64,000 nucleotides of DNA from JAFDWI01 sp963764215 (GCA_963764215.1 CAVXRS010000005.1:744001-808000); one strand, 5' to 3'. Counted from the stretch's first letter, positions 7,473-17,900 are shown. Translations and numbers: made by a program. Notes: generated from the letters alone by a model not told the origin.

Positions 7473-7478
7473 GACAAT
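7473..7478 (+). promoter_or_regulatory. -10 box of rpe (leaderless)
   Basis: GACAAT ends 7 bases before GTG 7486. The ATG at 7477 overlaps this box, which argues that GTG 7486 is the true start. Confidence 0.4.
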
Positions 7479-7485
7479 GGCAGAC

Positions 7486-8169
7486 GTGACTTCCCCGGAT
7501 CGAGCCCCCCTGATCGTCCCGTCGGTGTTGCCGGCGGACTTCGCGGCGCTGGGCGACGCCGTGCGCGCGCTCGAGGCCGGTGGGGTGGACCGGATCCAGT
7601 GGGACGTCATGGACGGACAATTCGTGCCGAACCTGACCCTGGGACCCGACATCATCGCCGCGTGCCGTCCCCTGGTCGATGTGCCGTTCGAGGCGCACCT
7701 GATGGTCGAGACCCCCGACCAGCTCGCGCCGCGCTATGTCGAAGCAGGCTGCGCGCGCCTCATCGTCCATGCCGAGGCGTGCACCCATCTGCACCGCACG
7801 CTCGGCGCGATCGGCGAACTCGGCGCGCAGGCGGCCGTCGCACTCAACCCGGCCACACCGGCCGATGCGGTCGCCCACGTCCTCGACCTGGTCGACATGG
7901 TGCTGGTGATGACCGTCAACCCCGGATTCGGGGGCCAGAAGTATCTGTCCACCATGGAGCCCAAGATCACCCAGGTCGCGCGGCTCATCGAAGCGTCGAA
8001 CCAGGATGTGGACATCGAGGTCGACGGTGGGATCGGCCCGGCGACCATCGCCGGTGCAGCCGCCGCCGGTGCGAACGTCTTCGTCGCGGGATCGTCCCTG
8101 TTCGCCGACGACGCGGGCTTTGCCCATGCCGTGGACGACCTGCGGAAGCGGGCCGGGCAGGCGGGATGA
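7486..8169 (+). CDS. rpe: ribulose-phosphate 3-epimerase
   Basis: 227 aa TIM-barrel enzyme interconverting ribulose 5-phosphate and xylulose 5-phosphate (pentose phosphate pathway). Visible motifs: IVPSVLPADFAALG, DRIQWDVMDGQFVPNLTLG with the catalytic Asp, FEAHLMVETPD, VLVMTVNPGFGGQKYL and the phosphate-binding DIEVDGGIGPATI and GANVFVAGSSLF. The start is set at GTG 7486 on promoter spacing; ATG 7477 adds three residues. The stop overlaps the next gene by ATGA, so rpe leads a three-gene operon. Confidence 0.95.
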   Translation: MTSPDRAPLIVPSVLPADFAALGDAVRALEAGGVDRIQWDVMDGQFVPNLTLGPDIIAACRPLVDVPFEAHLMVETPDQLAPRYVEAGCARLIVHAEACTHLHRTLGAIGELGAQAAVALNPATPADAVAHVLDLVDMVLVMTVNPGFGGQKYLSTMEPKITQVARLIEASNQDVDIEVDGGIGPATIAGAAAAGANVFVAGSSLFADDAGFAHAVDDLRKRAGQAG

Positions 8170-9017
8170 CCCGCACCGGCTCCGGTCGAGGACCCGGCGC
8201 GGCGCGCGACCCGCGCCGTCACGGGTCCCGCAGGGGCTCAGGTCATTCGACCGGGTCCACCGGCACGTCCACCCAGCGGACGACACCGAAGGAGTCCGCT
8301 CAGCACAGGAGTCGCGGGTGGCACCGGACGAGGGCGGCCCAGGTGATCATCCTCGTGGTCGTGGCGGTGTTGCTGGTCGCCATGCTCGTCAGCTGTGCGG
8401 CACACAACGGCGACCGGGCGACGTTCTGCAGACGACTCGCCCAAGCGCCGTCGTTCGCATCGTTGTCGGAGGTCGTGAACCAGGGCTCGGATGCGGAGGC
8501 GGCCGCCAAGATGCGAGAGGGCGCGGCGACGTTCCGCTCGCTCGAACGTGTCGCCCCCCGGTCGATCCGGGAGGACGTCGCCGCACTCGGCGATTCGGCG
8601 GAACGGATCGCCAGGCACCTCGCGTCCGGGGCGGATTCGGAGCGCACCGCAGTGACCTACGTGGCGTCCGATGGGCGGCTCGTCGCACTTCCGTCGTTCG
8701 GTTCGGTGAGTCAGGCGCGTATCGGCATCTTCTACGACGAGATGCAGCACCACCACGGGACTCCGTCGGCCATGATCGCTCTGTCGACCTACGCCAGGAA
8801 CGAATGCGGACTCGCCGGCAGGAGAATCGACCTGGGAATCGACGGCTACGGATCGCCCAGCGAACTCGGCCCGGACCGCGGCAACGTCCCCCAGCCGACC
8901 ACGGTCATCGCGCCCCCGCAGTACCAGTCACCGGCCCCCTCGTCCACAGAGCGTGCCCCTACGACTCGGCCAGCCGAATCGCCCCCTGGGAAGACGCCTC
9001 AGACCTCGACACCATGA
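8166..9017 (+). CDS. membrane-anchored protein of unknown function
   Basis: 283 aa, no recognised family. A basic, Ser/Gly/Arg-rich N-terminus (about 1-58) precedes a single membrane segment VIILVVVAVLLVAMLVSC near 60-78, ending in a possible lipobox-like LVSC. An outer domain of about 170 residues has paired cysteines (FCRRL, NECGL) and helical A/E/R-rich stretches. A Pro/Ser/Thr-rich tail closes it (TERAPTTRPAESPPGK). The start overlaps the rpe stop (ATGA) and its stop overlaps the next start the same way. Confidence 0.6.
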   Translation: MTRTGSGRGPGAARDPRRHGSRRGSGHSTGSTGTSTQRTTPKESAQHRSRGWHRTRAAQVIILVVVAVLLVAMLVSCAAHNGDRATFCRRLAQAPSFASLSEVVNQGSDAEAAAKMREGAATFRSLERVAPRSIREDVAALGDSAERIARHLASGADSERTAVTYVASDGRLVALPSFGSVSQARIGIFYDEMQHHHGTPSAMIALSTYARNECGLAGRRIDLGIDGYGSPSELGPDRGNVPQPTTVIAPPQYQSPAPSSTERAPTTRPAESPPGKTPQTSTP

Positions 9018-9304
9018 ATCCGCGCGCACGGGTCAGGATCGTGACCGAGACGGCGCGCGCCGTGCTCGAAGGACGGCTCGACGCCGCGGCGGGCGCGTCC
9101 ACCCTCGCCCTCCAGGAATCCCAGATCGCGCACCACCTGCGCGGTGACCGTCTCGATGTGACCCAGAGCGAAGCCGACGACGTCGCGGTGATGTTGCGCC
9201 TGCTCGCCGAGCAGGTGTCCGCTCTGCCGCATCCGGATCACGATCGGGAAGCACTCCTGGACATGGCCCGCATCCTGGGCGAGCTCGCCCAGACGCTGCG
9301 CTGA
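9014..9304 (+). CDS. small helical protein of unknown function
   Basis: 96 aa, ATG overlapping the upstream stop (ATGA). It has an all-helical composition, with residues such as VRIVTETARAVLEGRLDAA and ADDVAVMLRLLAEQVSALP, and no membrane segment or cysteine. Third gene of the rpe operon. Not recognised. Confidence 0.55.
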   Translation: MNPRARVRIVTETARAVLEGRLDAAAGASTLALQESQIAHHLRGDRLDVTQSEADDVAVMLRLLAEQVSALPHPDHDREALLDMARILGELAQTLR

Positions 9305-9357
9305 GCTCCTCCGGCGCCGACATTGACGAACCCGGACCGGTACCGCACGGTGGCCGG

Positions 9358-11074
9358 TCAGTGCACGTGGACGGTGCCCGGGGCCGCGTCGTTGCGCGGA
9401 TCCCCTTCGGGCCAGAACGGATCCCCGGCGCCGTGACGGTAGAAGGGCACCTCCCGGGGAGCGAGCGGTTCGTTGCCGGCGATCAGGTCGGCAGCACGCT
9501 CGGCCACCATCATCACCGGGGCGTAGATGTTGCCGTTGGTGATCGAGGGGAACACCGAGGCGTCCACGACCCGCAACCCGTCGACCCCGTGGACGGCCAT
9601 GGTCGCCGGGTCGACGACAGCCCCGTCGTCGGTGCCCATCCTGGCGCTGCAGGACGGGTGCAGCGCCGTTTCCGCGTCGGCGGCGACCCAGTCGAGGATC
9701 GCGGCGGGGCTCGTCACCGAAGGGCCCGGTGCAATCTCCCCACCGTCGAAGGGAGCGAAGGCGTCCTGGGCCAGGATGTCCCGTGCGGTCTGGACCACCT
9801 CGACCCATTCGGCCCGGTCCCGCTCGGTCGAGAGGTAGTTGAACGTCAGTGCAGGGTGGGTGAACGGATCGGTCGACCGGACGCGCACGGTACCCCGCAC
9901 GTCCGAGTTCATCGGTCCGATGTGCACCTGGTAGCCGTGCTCGGCCGCCGGCCGGGTGCCGTCGTAGCGGATCGCGATCGGCAGGAAGTGGAACATCAGG
10001 TTCGGGTAGGCAACCTCGTCGTTGGTGCGCACGAAGCCGCCGGCCTCGAAATGGTTCGTGGCCCCGACCCCCGTTCGCAGCAACAGCCACTCGGCGCCGA
10101 TGCGGGGTTTGTGCCGGTGCTTCAGCCACGGCGCGACAGACACCGGCTGGACACACGCGTGCTGCAGGTACACCTCGAGGTGGTCCTGGAGGTTCGCGCC
10201 CACTCCGGGGAGGTCGGCGACGACGTCGATCCCGAGTCCTGCCAGCCAGTCGGCCGGGCCGATGCCCGCGAGCTGGAGCAGTTGGGGCGAGTTGATCGCG
10301 CCGCCGCACAGGATCACCTCACCGGCATCGACACGGCGGCTTCCCCGGCCGGTGCGTCGGTAGTCGACTCCGATCGCCCGGCCGTTGCGGATGCGAACGG
10401 CGGTGACCTGGGCGAGGGTGTGCACGGTGAGGTTGGGCCGTGACCGCACCGGATGCAGGTACGCCCGGGACGCCGAGAGTCGACGTCCCCGATACACGTT
10501 CCGATCGAAGGGGGCGAACCCTTCCTGGCGGTAGCCGTTCACGTCGTCGGTGAGGGGATGGCCCGCCTGTTGCACGGCCTCGAAGAACGCCCCGAACAGC
10601 GGTGAGGTGGCCGGGCCACGCTCGAGGACCAATGGTCCCGACCCGCCCCGCCACGCATCCGCGCCTGCCAGGCAGGTCTCCATCCGTTTGAAATACCCCA
10701 GGCAGTGCGCGTAGTCCCAGTCAGCCATGCCAGGCCGTGCGGCCCATCTTCTCGAAGTCGAGCGGGTTGCCACGCTGGAAGATCATGCCGTTGATCGACG
10801 ACGAGCCGCCGAGCAGCTTGCCCCGAGCGTGGGCGACGCGGCGGCCGCCCATGTGCGCCTCGGGTTCGGATTGGTACTTCCAGTCGTACCAGGCGTTGCC
10901 GATGGGGTAGGGAAGCGCGGCGGGCATCTGGATGAACGGATCAACGAGCGAGTCGTTTCGCCCGGCTTCGAGCACCAGCACGCGGGTGGAGGCGTCCGCG
11001 CTGAGTCGGTTTGCCAACACCGAACCGGCCGACCCACCGCCGACGATCACGAAGTCGAAGCGCCCGTCGCTCAT
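9358..11074 (-). CDS. betA: GMC-family FAD oxidoreductase, choline dehydrogenase-like, one frame break
   Basis: About 571 aa after correction. FAD enzyme oxidising an alcohol, probably choline to betaine aldehyde, judged from its aldehyde dehydrogenase and TetR neighbours. The N-terminus DFVIVGGGSAGSVLANRLS is the FAD Rossmann motif, followed by the GMC signatures ARGKLLGGSSSINGMIFQRG and GEVILCGGAINSPQLLQLAGIG. The C-terminus has HPSCSARMG and the catalytic His region GLRVVDASVFPSITNGN. At about 10747 one extra base separates NPLDFEK from WAARPGMADWDYAHCL. The start overlaps the aldehyde dehydrogenase stop (ATGA). The substrate is inferred, not shown. Confidence 0.85.
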
Positions 11075-12568
11075 GAGGGTGCCCCTTTGAACCACCGCTG
11101 CACCGTCGGGCGGGTGTTGCGCCAACGGTGTTTGAGCTCGGTGTATTCGGCCAGTCCGGCCTCGCCCAACTCGCGGCCGATGCCGGACTGCTTGTAACCG
11201 CCCCAGGGGGCCTGCGCGACATAGGGGTGGTAGTCGTTGATCCACACGGTGCCCACGCGCAGCCGACGCGCCACGCGTTCGGCGCGCTCGGCGTCGTTTG
11301 TCCACACCGCGCCGGCCAGGCCGTAGATCGTGTCGTTCGCCAGTGCCACCGCGGACGTCTCCGCCGCGGCACGGTCGGCGCCTGCGAAGGTCTCCACGGT
11401 CAGCACCGGACCGAACGATTCGTTCTGCACACAGGACATGTCCGCGGTGCAACCGTCCAGCACGGTGGGCAGGTAGTAGTGACCGGCCGCCAGTGACGGG
11501 TGCTGGGGCGCGTCGCCGCCGCAGCGCAGCCGGGCCCCTTCGGCGACCGCGGCGTCGACGTACGCGGCGACCTTGTCGCGGTGGGCGGCACTGATGAGCG
11601 GTCCGGTCTCGGCGAGTGGATCTTCGGGTGGGCCGAGGCGGATTGCGCCGGCGCGACGGACCAGTTCGTCGACGAAGTCGTCGTGGATGTCACGTTCGAT
11701 CAGGAGTCGCGCACCGGCCGAGCAGACTTGTCCCGAGTCGAGGAACACTGCGGTGAGCGCGAAGTCCAGTGCGACCTCCAGGTCGGCATCGGCGAACACG
11801 ATGTTGGGGTTCTTCCCGCCGAGCTCGAGGGCGACCCGCTTCACGGTGGCTGCGGCGTTCGCCATGATGCGTCGTCCGGTGGCCACCCCACCGGTGAACG
11901 AGACCAGGTCGACGCCCGGGTCGGTGGTGAGCACCTCACCGACCGGGTCGCCCGGGCCCAGCACCAGGTTGACCACTCCGGCGGGGAGCCCTGCATCGTC
12001 GAGCGCGGCGGTCAGCCAGTGCGTGGTGGAAGGGGTGAGCTCGCTGGGCTTGACGACCACGGTGTTGCCGGCCGCCAGCGCCGGCGCGACCTTCCAGGCG
12101 AGCTGGAGCAGCGGATAGTTCCACGGGGTGATCAAGGTGCACACCCCTACGGGCTCGCTGATGATCCGGGCATCCACGTCGGGGTTGCCGGTGTCGACGA
12201 TGCGCTCGGTGGGGCCGGTGGCGAGCGACGCGAAATACCGGAACACGCTGATCACGTCGTCGACATCGAGGCCCGATTCGACCAGCCGTTTGCCGGTGTC
12301 GCCGGATTCGAGCGCCGCGACCCGATCTCGCCCCGCGGTCAGCCGATCGGCGACTCGTTCCAGCACCTCCGCCCGCCGGGAGGCCGGGGTGGCCGTCCAG
12401 GTGCCGTCGTCGAAATGCACGCCGGGCCGCGGCCACGGCGCGGCGCGCGTCCGCGGCGTTCGATTCGGCTGCCTCGGCAACGAGCTCCCCGGTGGCGGGG
12501 GAGTGGATGCGACGGACCGCACCATCCGAGGCGGCACACCATCGACCATCGATGTAGCACTCCAGCAC
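11071..12568 (-). CDS. betB: betaine-aldehyde dehydrogenase-like ALDH, one frame break
   Basis: About 498 aa after correction, NAD(P)+-dependent aldehyde dehydrogenase. Visible: LITPWNYPLLQLAWKVAPAL, VVKPSELTP, VSFTGGVATGR, the catalytic Glu in VALELGGKNPNIVF, the catalytic Cys in FLDSGQVCSAGARLL, and ESFGPVL. GTG 12568 is taken as start because GAGGAGGA (12571-12578) is an ideal Shine-Dalgarno and the protein then begins VLECYIDGRW. An extra base in the AAA run at 12413-12415 (plus strand) breaks the frame between ARRAF and DDGTW. Second gene of tetR-betB-betA. Confidence 0.85.
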
Positions 12569-12602
12569 GGTCCTCCTCAGGGGTCCGGGGCACCCTGGCG
12601 GT

Positions 12603-13313
12603 TCAGCTGCCGTGCCCGCCGATTCCCGCCGGACCGTCTTCGGCCCGATCGCCGAGGCTCGGGGCGAGCGGACGAATGAGCGGATCCTCCATCGCCCAGA
12701 CCGGATCGTCCGGGGCGGGGAACTTCGCGGACAACCAGGCGATGACCAGGTCGCTGAAATCGTCGACCGCGGTCGCGTACTCGTCGGCCGGGAGGCGCAG
12801 CGCATCGCCGAGCACGGCGAAGGTGACGGTCGTCAACAGCTGGCCGATCCGCAACAGGTCGTCGTCGTCCACGGTGGGGACGCGCGTGCGGATGATCAGC
12901 TCGATCGCCCCCTGGAGGGTGTCGCGCAGCAGGCCCCCGGTGGCCGACGTACCGGCGGCGGAGAAGATCACCGGCAGTGCCGGATTGTCGGCCACGACCT
13001 GGCCGAGCTCGCGGATTCCGGTTCGCAGCAGCCCCGTTTGCGGAGGAGCCGAGGTGATGAGCGCCTCGTAGGTCTTGGTCAACTGGGTGAGATACCGCGC
13101 GGCGAGCCCCTCGGCGAGCGCGGCCTTGTCGGGGAACCAGCGGTAGAGCGTGCCGACCGGAACGCCGGCCTCTTCGGCGATGAGATTCGTCGTCGCATTG
13201 TCGTAGCCGTGCTCGCGGAACACCGCTTCGGCGGTGTCGAGCAGGGCTTCGATCCGTTCCAAGGAACGCTGTTGACGGGGTTGCTGGCGCAGCCAGCCGA
13301 CTGCTTCGGCCAT
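12603..13313 (-). CDS. TetR-family transcriptional regulator
   Basis: 236 aa. The N-terminal helix-turn-helix is typical (RIEALLDTAEAVFREHGYDN, LIAEEAGVPVGTLYRWFPDK), followed by a variable ligand-binding domain. ATG 13313 is preferred; TAGACT lies about 10 bases upstream on the minus strand. It is first in the minus-strand operon, 34 bp before the aldehyde dehydrogenase, so it is likely the local repressor of the choline/aldehyde genes (BetI-like role, inferred from position). Confidence 0.85.
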   Translation of the reverse strand: MAEAVGWLRQQPRQQRSLERIEALLDTAEAVFREHGYDNATTNLIAEEAGVPVGTLYRWFPDKAALAEGLAARYLTQLTKTYEALITSAPPQTGLLRTGIRELGQVVADNPALPVIFSAAGTSATGGLLRDTLQGAIELIIRTRVPTVDDDDLLRIGQLLTTVTFAVLGDALRLPADEYATAVDDFSDLVIAWLSAKFPAPDDPVWAMEDPLIRPLAPSLGDRAEDGPAGIGGHGS

Positions 13314-13422
13314 GTGGCTGACGAGTCTAGGACCCTGGCGGGTGGCGCCGCGGACCTGCCCGATCGCACCCACCCGACAATCGGTCTCACGCACCGTGGC
13401 GAAGTGCCGTGCCGGCCGGCGG

Positions 13423-13497
13423 TGGTGCGCCCCCTGGGATTCGAACCCAGAACCTGCGGATTAAGAGTCCGTTGCTCTGCCGTTGAGCTAGAGGCGC
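13423..13497 (-). tRNA. tRNA-Lys (anticodon CTT)
   Basis: Cloverleaf with acceptor GCGCCTC/GGGGCGC, anticodon loop CTCTTAA, T arm CTGGG-TTCGAAT-CCCAG and an encoded CCA at 13423-13425. Confidence 0.95.
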
Positions 13498-13549
13498 TCA
13501 TGTGGCGGTCGTCGCTCCGATCAGAGATCGGGCGCGGCGGCAGCCCATG

Positions 13550-13627
13550 TGGGGTGACCGAGGGGATTCGAACCCCCGACCTCCGCGACCACAACGCGGC
13601 GCTCTAACCAGCTGAGCTACGATCACC
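13550..13627 (-). tRNA. tRNA-His (anticodon GTG)
   Basis: Cloverleaf with anticodon loop TTGTGGT, the extra G(-1) at 13627 facing C73, T loop TTCGAAT, and an encoded CCA at 13550-13552. It lies 52 bp from tRNA-Lys on the same strand, probably co-transcribed. Confidence 0.95.
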
Positions 13628-13726
13628 AGGAACGTCCGATCCTAGCGGATCACCCGCGTGGGTCGGGAGTCGGAAGCGCCACCCGGGCCACGGCCGGTTC
13701 CGGCCGAGCCGGGCCGTCGCGCAGGA

Positions 13727-15155
13727 TCAACGAGTCGGTCTTGACGAGCGCGTTCCGTTGCGTGGGTGGCCTCCCGATTTCGACGATCCGGCCTTCTTGC
13801 GGCGTGGGGCGCCCGGAGCATTCGCGGCGCGGGACTTCGGCTTCGCCTTCGGGCGTTGTCCGGCCTTTGCGTTCGGGTCTCGCGTCGGGCCCCGCTTCGG
13901 TCCCGGTTTCGACTTGCCCGGCCGGCGACCGGCATGACGCCCCGAGCGCGGTCCGCCCCGCTCGGTGTGGGCACGGCCCTCCGAGTGGCCACCGGCGGCT
14001 CCCGGTCGCCGCGGCTGGGGGCTCACGGGCGCACCGGCAGGCAGCGAATCCAGATCGACCGGTGAGAAGTCCGCGCCGACGTCGAGCTGACGGGCCAACT
14101 TCGCCGCGTCCCGTTCCTTGTCGGGCATCACCAGGGCCACGACCACCCCGTCGGACCCGGCGCGGCCCGTGCGACCCGAGCGGTGGACGAAATCCTTCGG
14201 GTCGGCGGGCAGGTCGAAGTGCACCACACAGGCCACGTCGTCGACGTGGATGCCGCGGGCGGCGACATCGGTTGCGACCAGCGCCTCGACCCGTTCGGCC
14301 CGGAACTCGCTCAGCGCCCGGTCGCGCTCGCTTCTGGGTGCGGTTCCCGTGGATCGCCGCGCAGCGCACCCCGGCCCGTTCGAGCTGGCGGGCGACCCGG
14401 TCGGCGCCGTGCCGAGTGCGGGTGAACACGATCGTCGGCCCCATGTGCCGGACGACGTCGGCAGTGGTCGCCACCCGATCGGGATGGGGGACCCGCCACC
14501 AGTACTGGGGGACCACCGTGTCGGTTTCGGGCGGTTCGACTTCGCGCTGGATCGGGTCGTTCTGGTAACGCCGGATCAGCTCGTCCACGTCGCCGTCCAG
14601 GGTCGCCGAGAACAACCATGTCTGGCGTTCCGGCGCGGTCTGGTCGACGAGACGGCGGACCTCGGGGAGAAAACCCATGTCGGCCATGCGGTCGGCCTCG
14701 TCGATCACCACCAGGTCGACGCCGTCCAGACGCAGGAGCCCTTGGTTCACCAGATCGGCGAGCCTCCCCGGGCAGGCCACCGCGATGTCCACGCCCCGGC
14801 GTAGTGCCTTGATCTGTGGTTCGATGCGGGTGCCGCCATAGAAGGCGTGGGCCCGCACGTCACGGGACGCACCCAACCATTCGAGGTCGCGGCAGACCTG
14901 GGCGGCGAGCTCGCGGGTCGGCACGAGCACCAGCGCACGCGGCCGCTTCGGGCGGGCGCGCTGCACCCTGGCAACCAGGGGCACACCGAAGGCCAGCGTC
15001 TTGCCGCTTCCGGTCGGGGCTCGCCCGCACACGTCACGACCCTCGAGCGCCGCGGGGATCGTCGCCTCCTGGATCGGGAAGGGAGCGGCGATGGCGCGGG
15101 AGTCGAGCGCGTCGCACAGGTCGTCGGGCACGCCGAGGTCGGCAAAGGATGGCAT
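13727..15155 (-). CDS. DEAD-box RNA helicase, one frame break
   Basis: About 475 aa after correction, ATP-dependent RNA helicase. Motifs in order: Q motif region FPIQEATIPAAL, I APTGSGKT, Ia PTRELA, Ib CPGRL, II VVIDEADRMADMGF, III FSATL, IV-V IVFTRTRHGAD and AAIHGNRTQ, then VI HRSGRTGRAG after the frame break. The break is one extra base at about 14332 between GNRTQ and SERDRALSEF. The C-terminal ~110 residues are a basic, Pro/Gly/Arg/Lys-rich RNA-binding-like tail. ATG 15155 begins MPSFADLGVPDDL. Tail composition suggests a RhlE/DeaD-type role in rRNA or mRNA remodelling. Confidence 0.9.
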
Positions 15156-15420
15156 TGGTGGGAAGTCTTCGGTCGAGGATGTGGATGCCGGCTCATGCCG
15201 GCCGATCGGTGGTGGCCGGTGCGCATCTGTTGCGCAACGGCTCGCACACACCACCCGATCGAATGGCCAGTCATCGGCAGTTCGGCCGCGACTCAACACC
15301 CGAGAGCCTACCGGGCGAGGGGCGAGAACCTCGAAACCTGCAGGGAATCCGTGACGACGTTGCGCCGAACGGCTGGTCGACCGGGCGCGTTGAAGCGGCG
15401 CGCGACAATGGGTAACGCCG

Positions 15421-16236
15421 ATGTACGCGATCACCACCCTGCTGATCGTCGTGGCACTGTCGTTGCTGGTCACCCGAGTTGCGACCGTGATCCTCACCGC
15501 GACGGGCATGTCCCGGTCCGCCGCGCGCTTCCAGGCCCGCTCGGCGTTCACCGGCGCGGGCTTCACCACCACCGAGTCCGAGGACGTGGTCAGTCACCCG
15601 GTTCGCCGGAAGGTGATCATGTGGTTGATGTTCCTCGGCAATGCCGGGATCGTGGCGGGGGCCGGGACGCTCATCATCGGCTTCCGCCACGGCGGGGCGG
15701 GGGCCGCGTGGATTCGGATCCTGCAGCTGGCCATCGGTCTGCTGGTCCTGTTGTTCATCTCGCGGAACCGTTGGGTCGACCGCAAGCTCACCGGCTTGAT
15801 CCGCCGCGGGCTCGAGCGTTGGACCGATCTTCCGACCAGTGACATGGAAGGTCTCGTCGAGATGCAGGGCGGCTACCTGGTGTCCGAGTTGGCCGTGGTC
15901 GAGGGTGACTGGATCGCCGGTGCCACGCTCGCCGAACTGGAGTTGACCCGGGAAGGCGTGGTGATACTCGGCGTGATCCGGCCCGACGGGGGCTATCTGG
16001 GTGGGCCGACGGCCGACACCCGCATCGAGGTGGGCAATGTGCTCGTCGCCTACGGGTTCGAAGAGGAGCTGAGCGAACTCGATCGCCGCCGGGCCGGACC
16101 CACCGGCGATGCCGCTCACCAGCTCGCCTGTGTGCGGCACGGTGAACGGGTGGCGGCCGACCGGAAGCGCTGGGAGGAGACCGAACCCGAGACGTCTCCG
16201 GCGCCGGACGTCGAGGAGCAGCCGACGGACACCTGA
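15421..16236 (+). CDS. membrane protein with C-terminal TrkA_C (RCK_C) domain
   Basis: 271 aa. Membrane segments at about 3-25, 60-82 and 91-112 surround a conserved stretch FQARSAFTGAGFTTTESEDVV. A cytoplasmic TrkA_C domain (about 145-225) contains GYLVSELAVVEGDWIAGATLAEL and VILGVIRPDG...NVLVAYGF. An acidic Pro-rich tail ends it. Such domains bind ligands and gate K+ or other ion transport; the transported ion is unknown. GACAAT 11 bases before ATG fits a short-leader promoter. Its 3' part, from 15638, is duplicated at 18113-18591. Confidence 0.8.
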   Translation: MYAITTLLIVVALSLLVTRVATVILTATGMSRSAARFQARSAFTGAGFTTTESEDVVSHPVRRKVIMWLMFLGNAGIVAGAGTLIIGFRHGGAGAAWIRILQLAIGLLVLLFISRNRWVDRKLTGLIRRGLERWTDLPTSDMEGLVEMQGGYLVSELAVVEGDWIAGATLAELELTREGVVILGVIRPDGGYLGGPTADTRIEVGNVLVAYGFEEELSELDRRRAGPTGDAAHQLACVRHGERVAADRKRWEETEPETSPAPDVEEQPTDT

Positions 16237-16273
16237 CCCCGGCGATGGTCCGAACAGATGTTCGGGGAGCTGG

Positions 16274-16279
16274 TAAGGT
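16274..16279 (+). promoter_or_regulatory. -10 box of the alkB remnant
   Basis: TAAGGT, 8 bases before GTG 16288; the same arrangement as in the right-hand copy at 18629. Confidence 0.35.
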
Positions 16280-16287
16280 CCCGCGAC

Positions 16288-16486
16288 GTGGAACAGCTTT
16301 CCCTGTGGGCCACTGCCGCGCCTTCGTTCTCGACCTGGAGGAAGATCACAGTGCTTCACCCTGGCAGACGGGGACCTGTTGGTGATGGGTGGGACCTGCC
16401 AGCACACGTTCGACCACGCGGCACCCAAGATGTCCCGAGCCGGTCCCCGGGTCAGCCTGATGTTCCGCGAGCCGGGTGTCTCCTGA
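16288..16486 (+). pseudogene. alkB remnant (left copy)
   Basis: Starts like the right-hand alkB (VEQLS...) and ends with the same GPRVSLMFREPGV-type coding bases, but about 395 bp of the middle, including the HxD iron site, is missing. No functional dioxygenase can be made. The promoter-like TAAGGT and the start codon are retained. Confidence 0.8.
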
Positions 16487-16599
16487 TGTACCGTCGTGGC
16501 GGTCCGACGCGGCGTGTGCCGCGGTGCCCCGGCCGGGGTGGGACCGGCCGATCATGCTGGGCACCCGAGAGCCGGATCTGCTTGCATGGCACCTTGCAG

Positions 16600-16674
16600 G
16601 CCCTCGTAGCTCAGCCAGAATAGAGCAGCCGACTTCTAATCGGCCGGTCGCAGGTTCGAATCCTGCCGAGGGCG
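16600..16674 (+). tRNA. tRNA-Arg (anticodon TCT), left copy, G19 lost
   Basis: Acceptor GCCCTCG/CGAGGGC, anticodon loop CTTCTAA, T loop TTCGAAT, discriminator G, no CCA encoded. Differs from the right copy at 16619, where the near-invariant G19 of the D loop is A. G19 normally pairs with C56 to hold the tRNA elbow, so this copy may be defective. Confidence 0.8.
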
Positions 16675-16876
16675 CGCATCACCGCTGGTGCTCGTGATCG
16701 TCGAGGCCCACGACCACCGCGCCGGCACCTCGATCGTGCTGGACGACCGGCGGACGATCGTCTAGATTGCGCGACGGCGGATACAGCAGACGCTGACCGT
16801 TGCGGGATCGGTCGTTGGCTCGGTCCAGTCCGTCGACCACCTCGACTAACCACTAGGCGAAAAGGAAGTACCGGCT

Positions 16877-17900
16877 ATGACGGTGCCGCAACGTGTACGC
16901 CGCATCACCTTGGCAGGAGCTTCGACCCTGGGCCTGTTGGCGGGTTCGACGCTGATCGGCTTGTCGGGAGCGGGAGCAGCGCTGCCCGCGGCGACTGATT
17001 TCTCCTACACCGGATCGGCGCAGACCTATGTCGTGCCGGCCGGCGTGTGCGCGGTGCAGATCGTCGCCGCGGGCGCCCAAGGAGGAACCTGGCCCGAGTA
17101 GCCCCCAACGCGTGATGCTCCTGGCTCTCGCCGATCCCCGGTGGTGGCGGGGGCGTCGCCACCTCGACGGTGACCGTGACCCCCGGTGAGAGCCTGCAGG
17201 TGAATGTCGGCGGTCAGGGCGACAACGGCGACACTCCCGGCAACGGCAGGGCGGCTGGAACGGCGGGGGCGACGGCACCGGCTACGGTGGCGGCGGGGGA
17301 GGCGCGTCGGATGTGCGCCAGGGAGGCGCCGGTCTCGCCGAGCGGGTGGTCATCGTGGCGGTGGCGGTGGCGCCGGCTTGGACGTCGACATGAGCATCGC
17401 CCCGGACTACGGCGTGCCCGGGGTCGGTGGCAATCCGGCCACGCCGGGTGGCGACGAGCCGCCGGGCAAACAGGGCTACATACCGGCGACCGGTGGCGGT
17501 GCCGGCACGGCATCGGCAGGTGGGGCCGCCGGACAGGGCTTCATCGATGGCGACACCAGCGGGGCACCGGGTATTGCCGGTCAGCTCGGCATCGGTGGTG
17601 CCGGTGCAACGGGCCGGTGAAGTCGGCGGTGGCGGCGGCGGCGGCGGTCTCTACGGCGGTGGTGGCGGAGGCATGGGGGACTGATATTCGGATGGCTCCG
17701 GCGGTGGCGGTTCGAGCCTTGGCGACGCGACTCAGCCGGGCATGAACGAAGGGAGCGGTTCGGTGACCATCACGCCGACGACTGAATGCACGCCGGCGAC
17801 CTCGACATCCACGACCACGGCACCTGCCCCGGTGACCGTCGCGAACAATGTGGCGACCGCGGCCGAGCCGGTTGCCGCGAACCCCAGCTACACCGGCTGA
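16877..17900 (+). pseudogene. glycine-rich secreted protein, broken left copy
   Basis: Same gene as 19637-20677. The signal peptide region (RRITLAGASTLGLLAGSTLI) and FSYTGSAQTYVVPAGVCAVQ are intact, but a TAG follows QGGTWPE at 17099-17101. The remaining glycine-rich part is spread over several frames before the shared C-terminal end PSYTG. It lacks part of the threonine run of the right copy. Decayed duplicate. Confidence 0.8.

Noticed and set aside
16877..17900. Intact second glycine-rich secreted protein
   Set aside because: A stop at 17099-17101 and further frame changes interrupt it; only signal peptide and C-terminal ends match.
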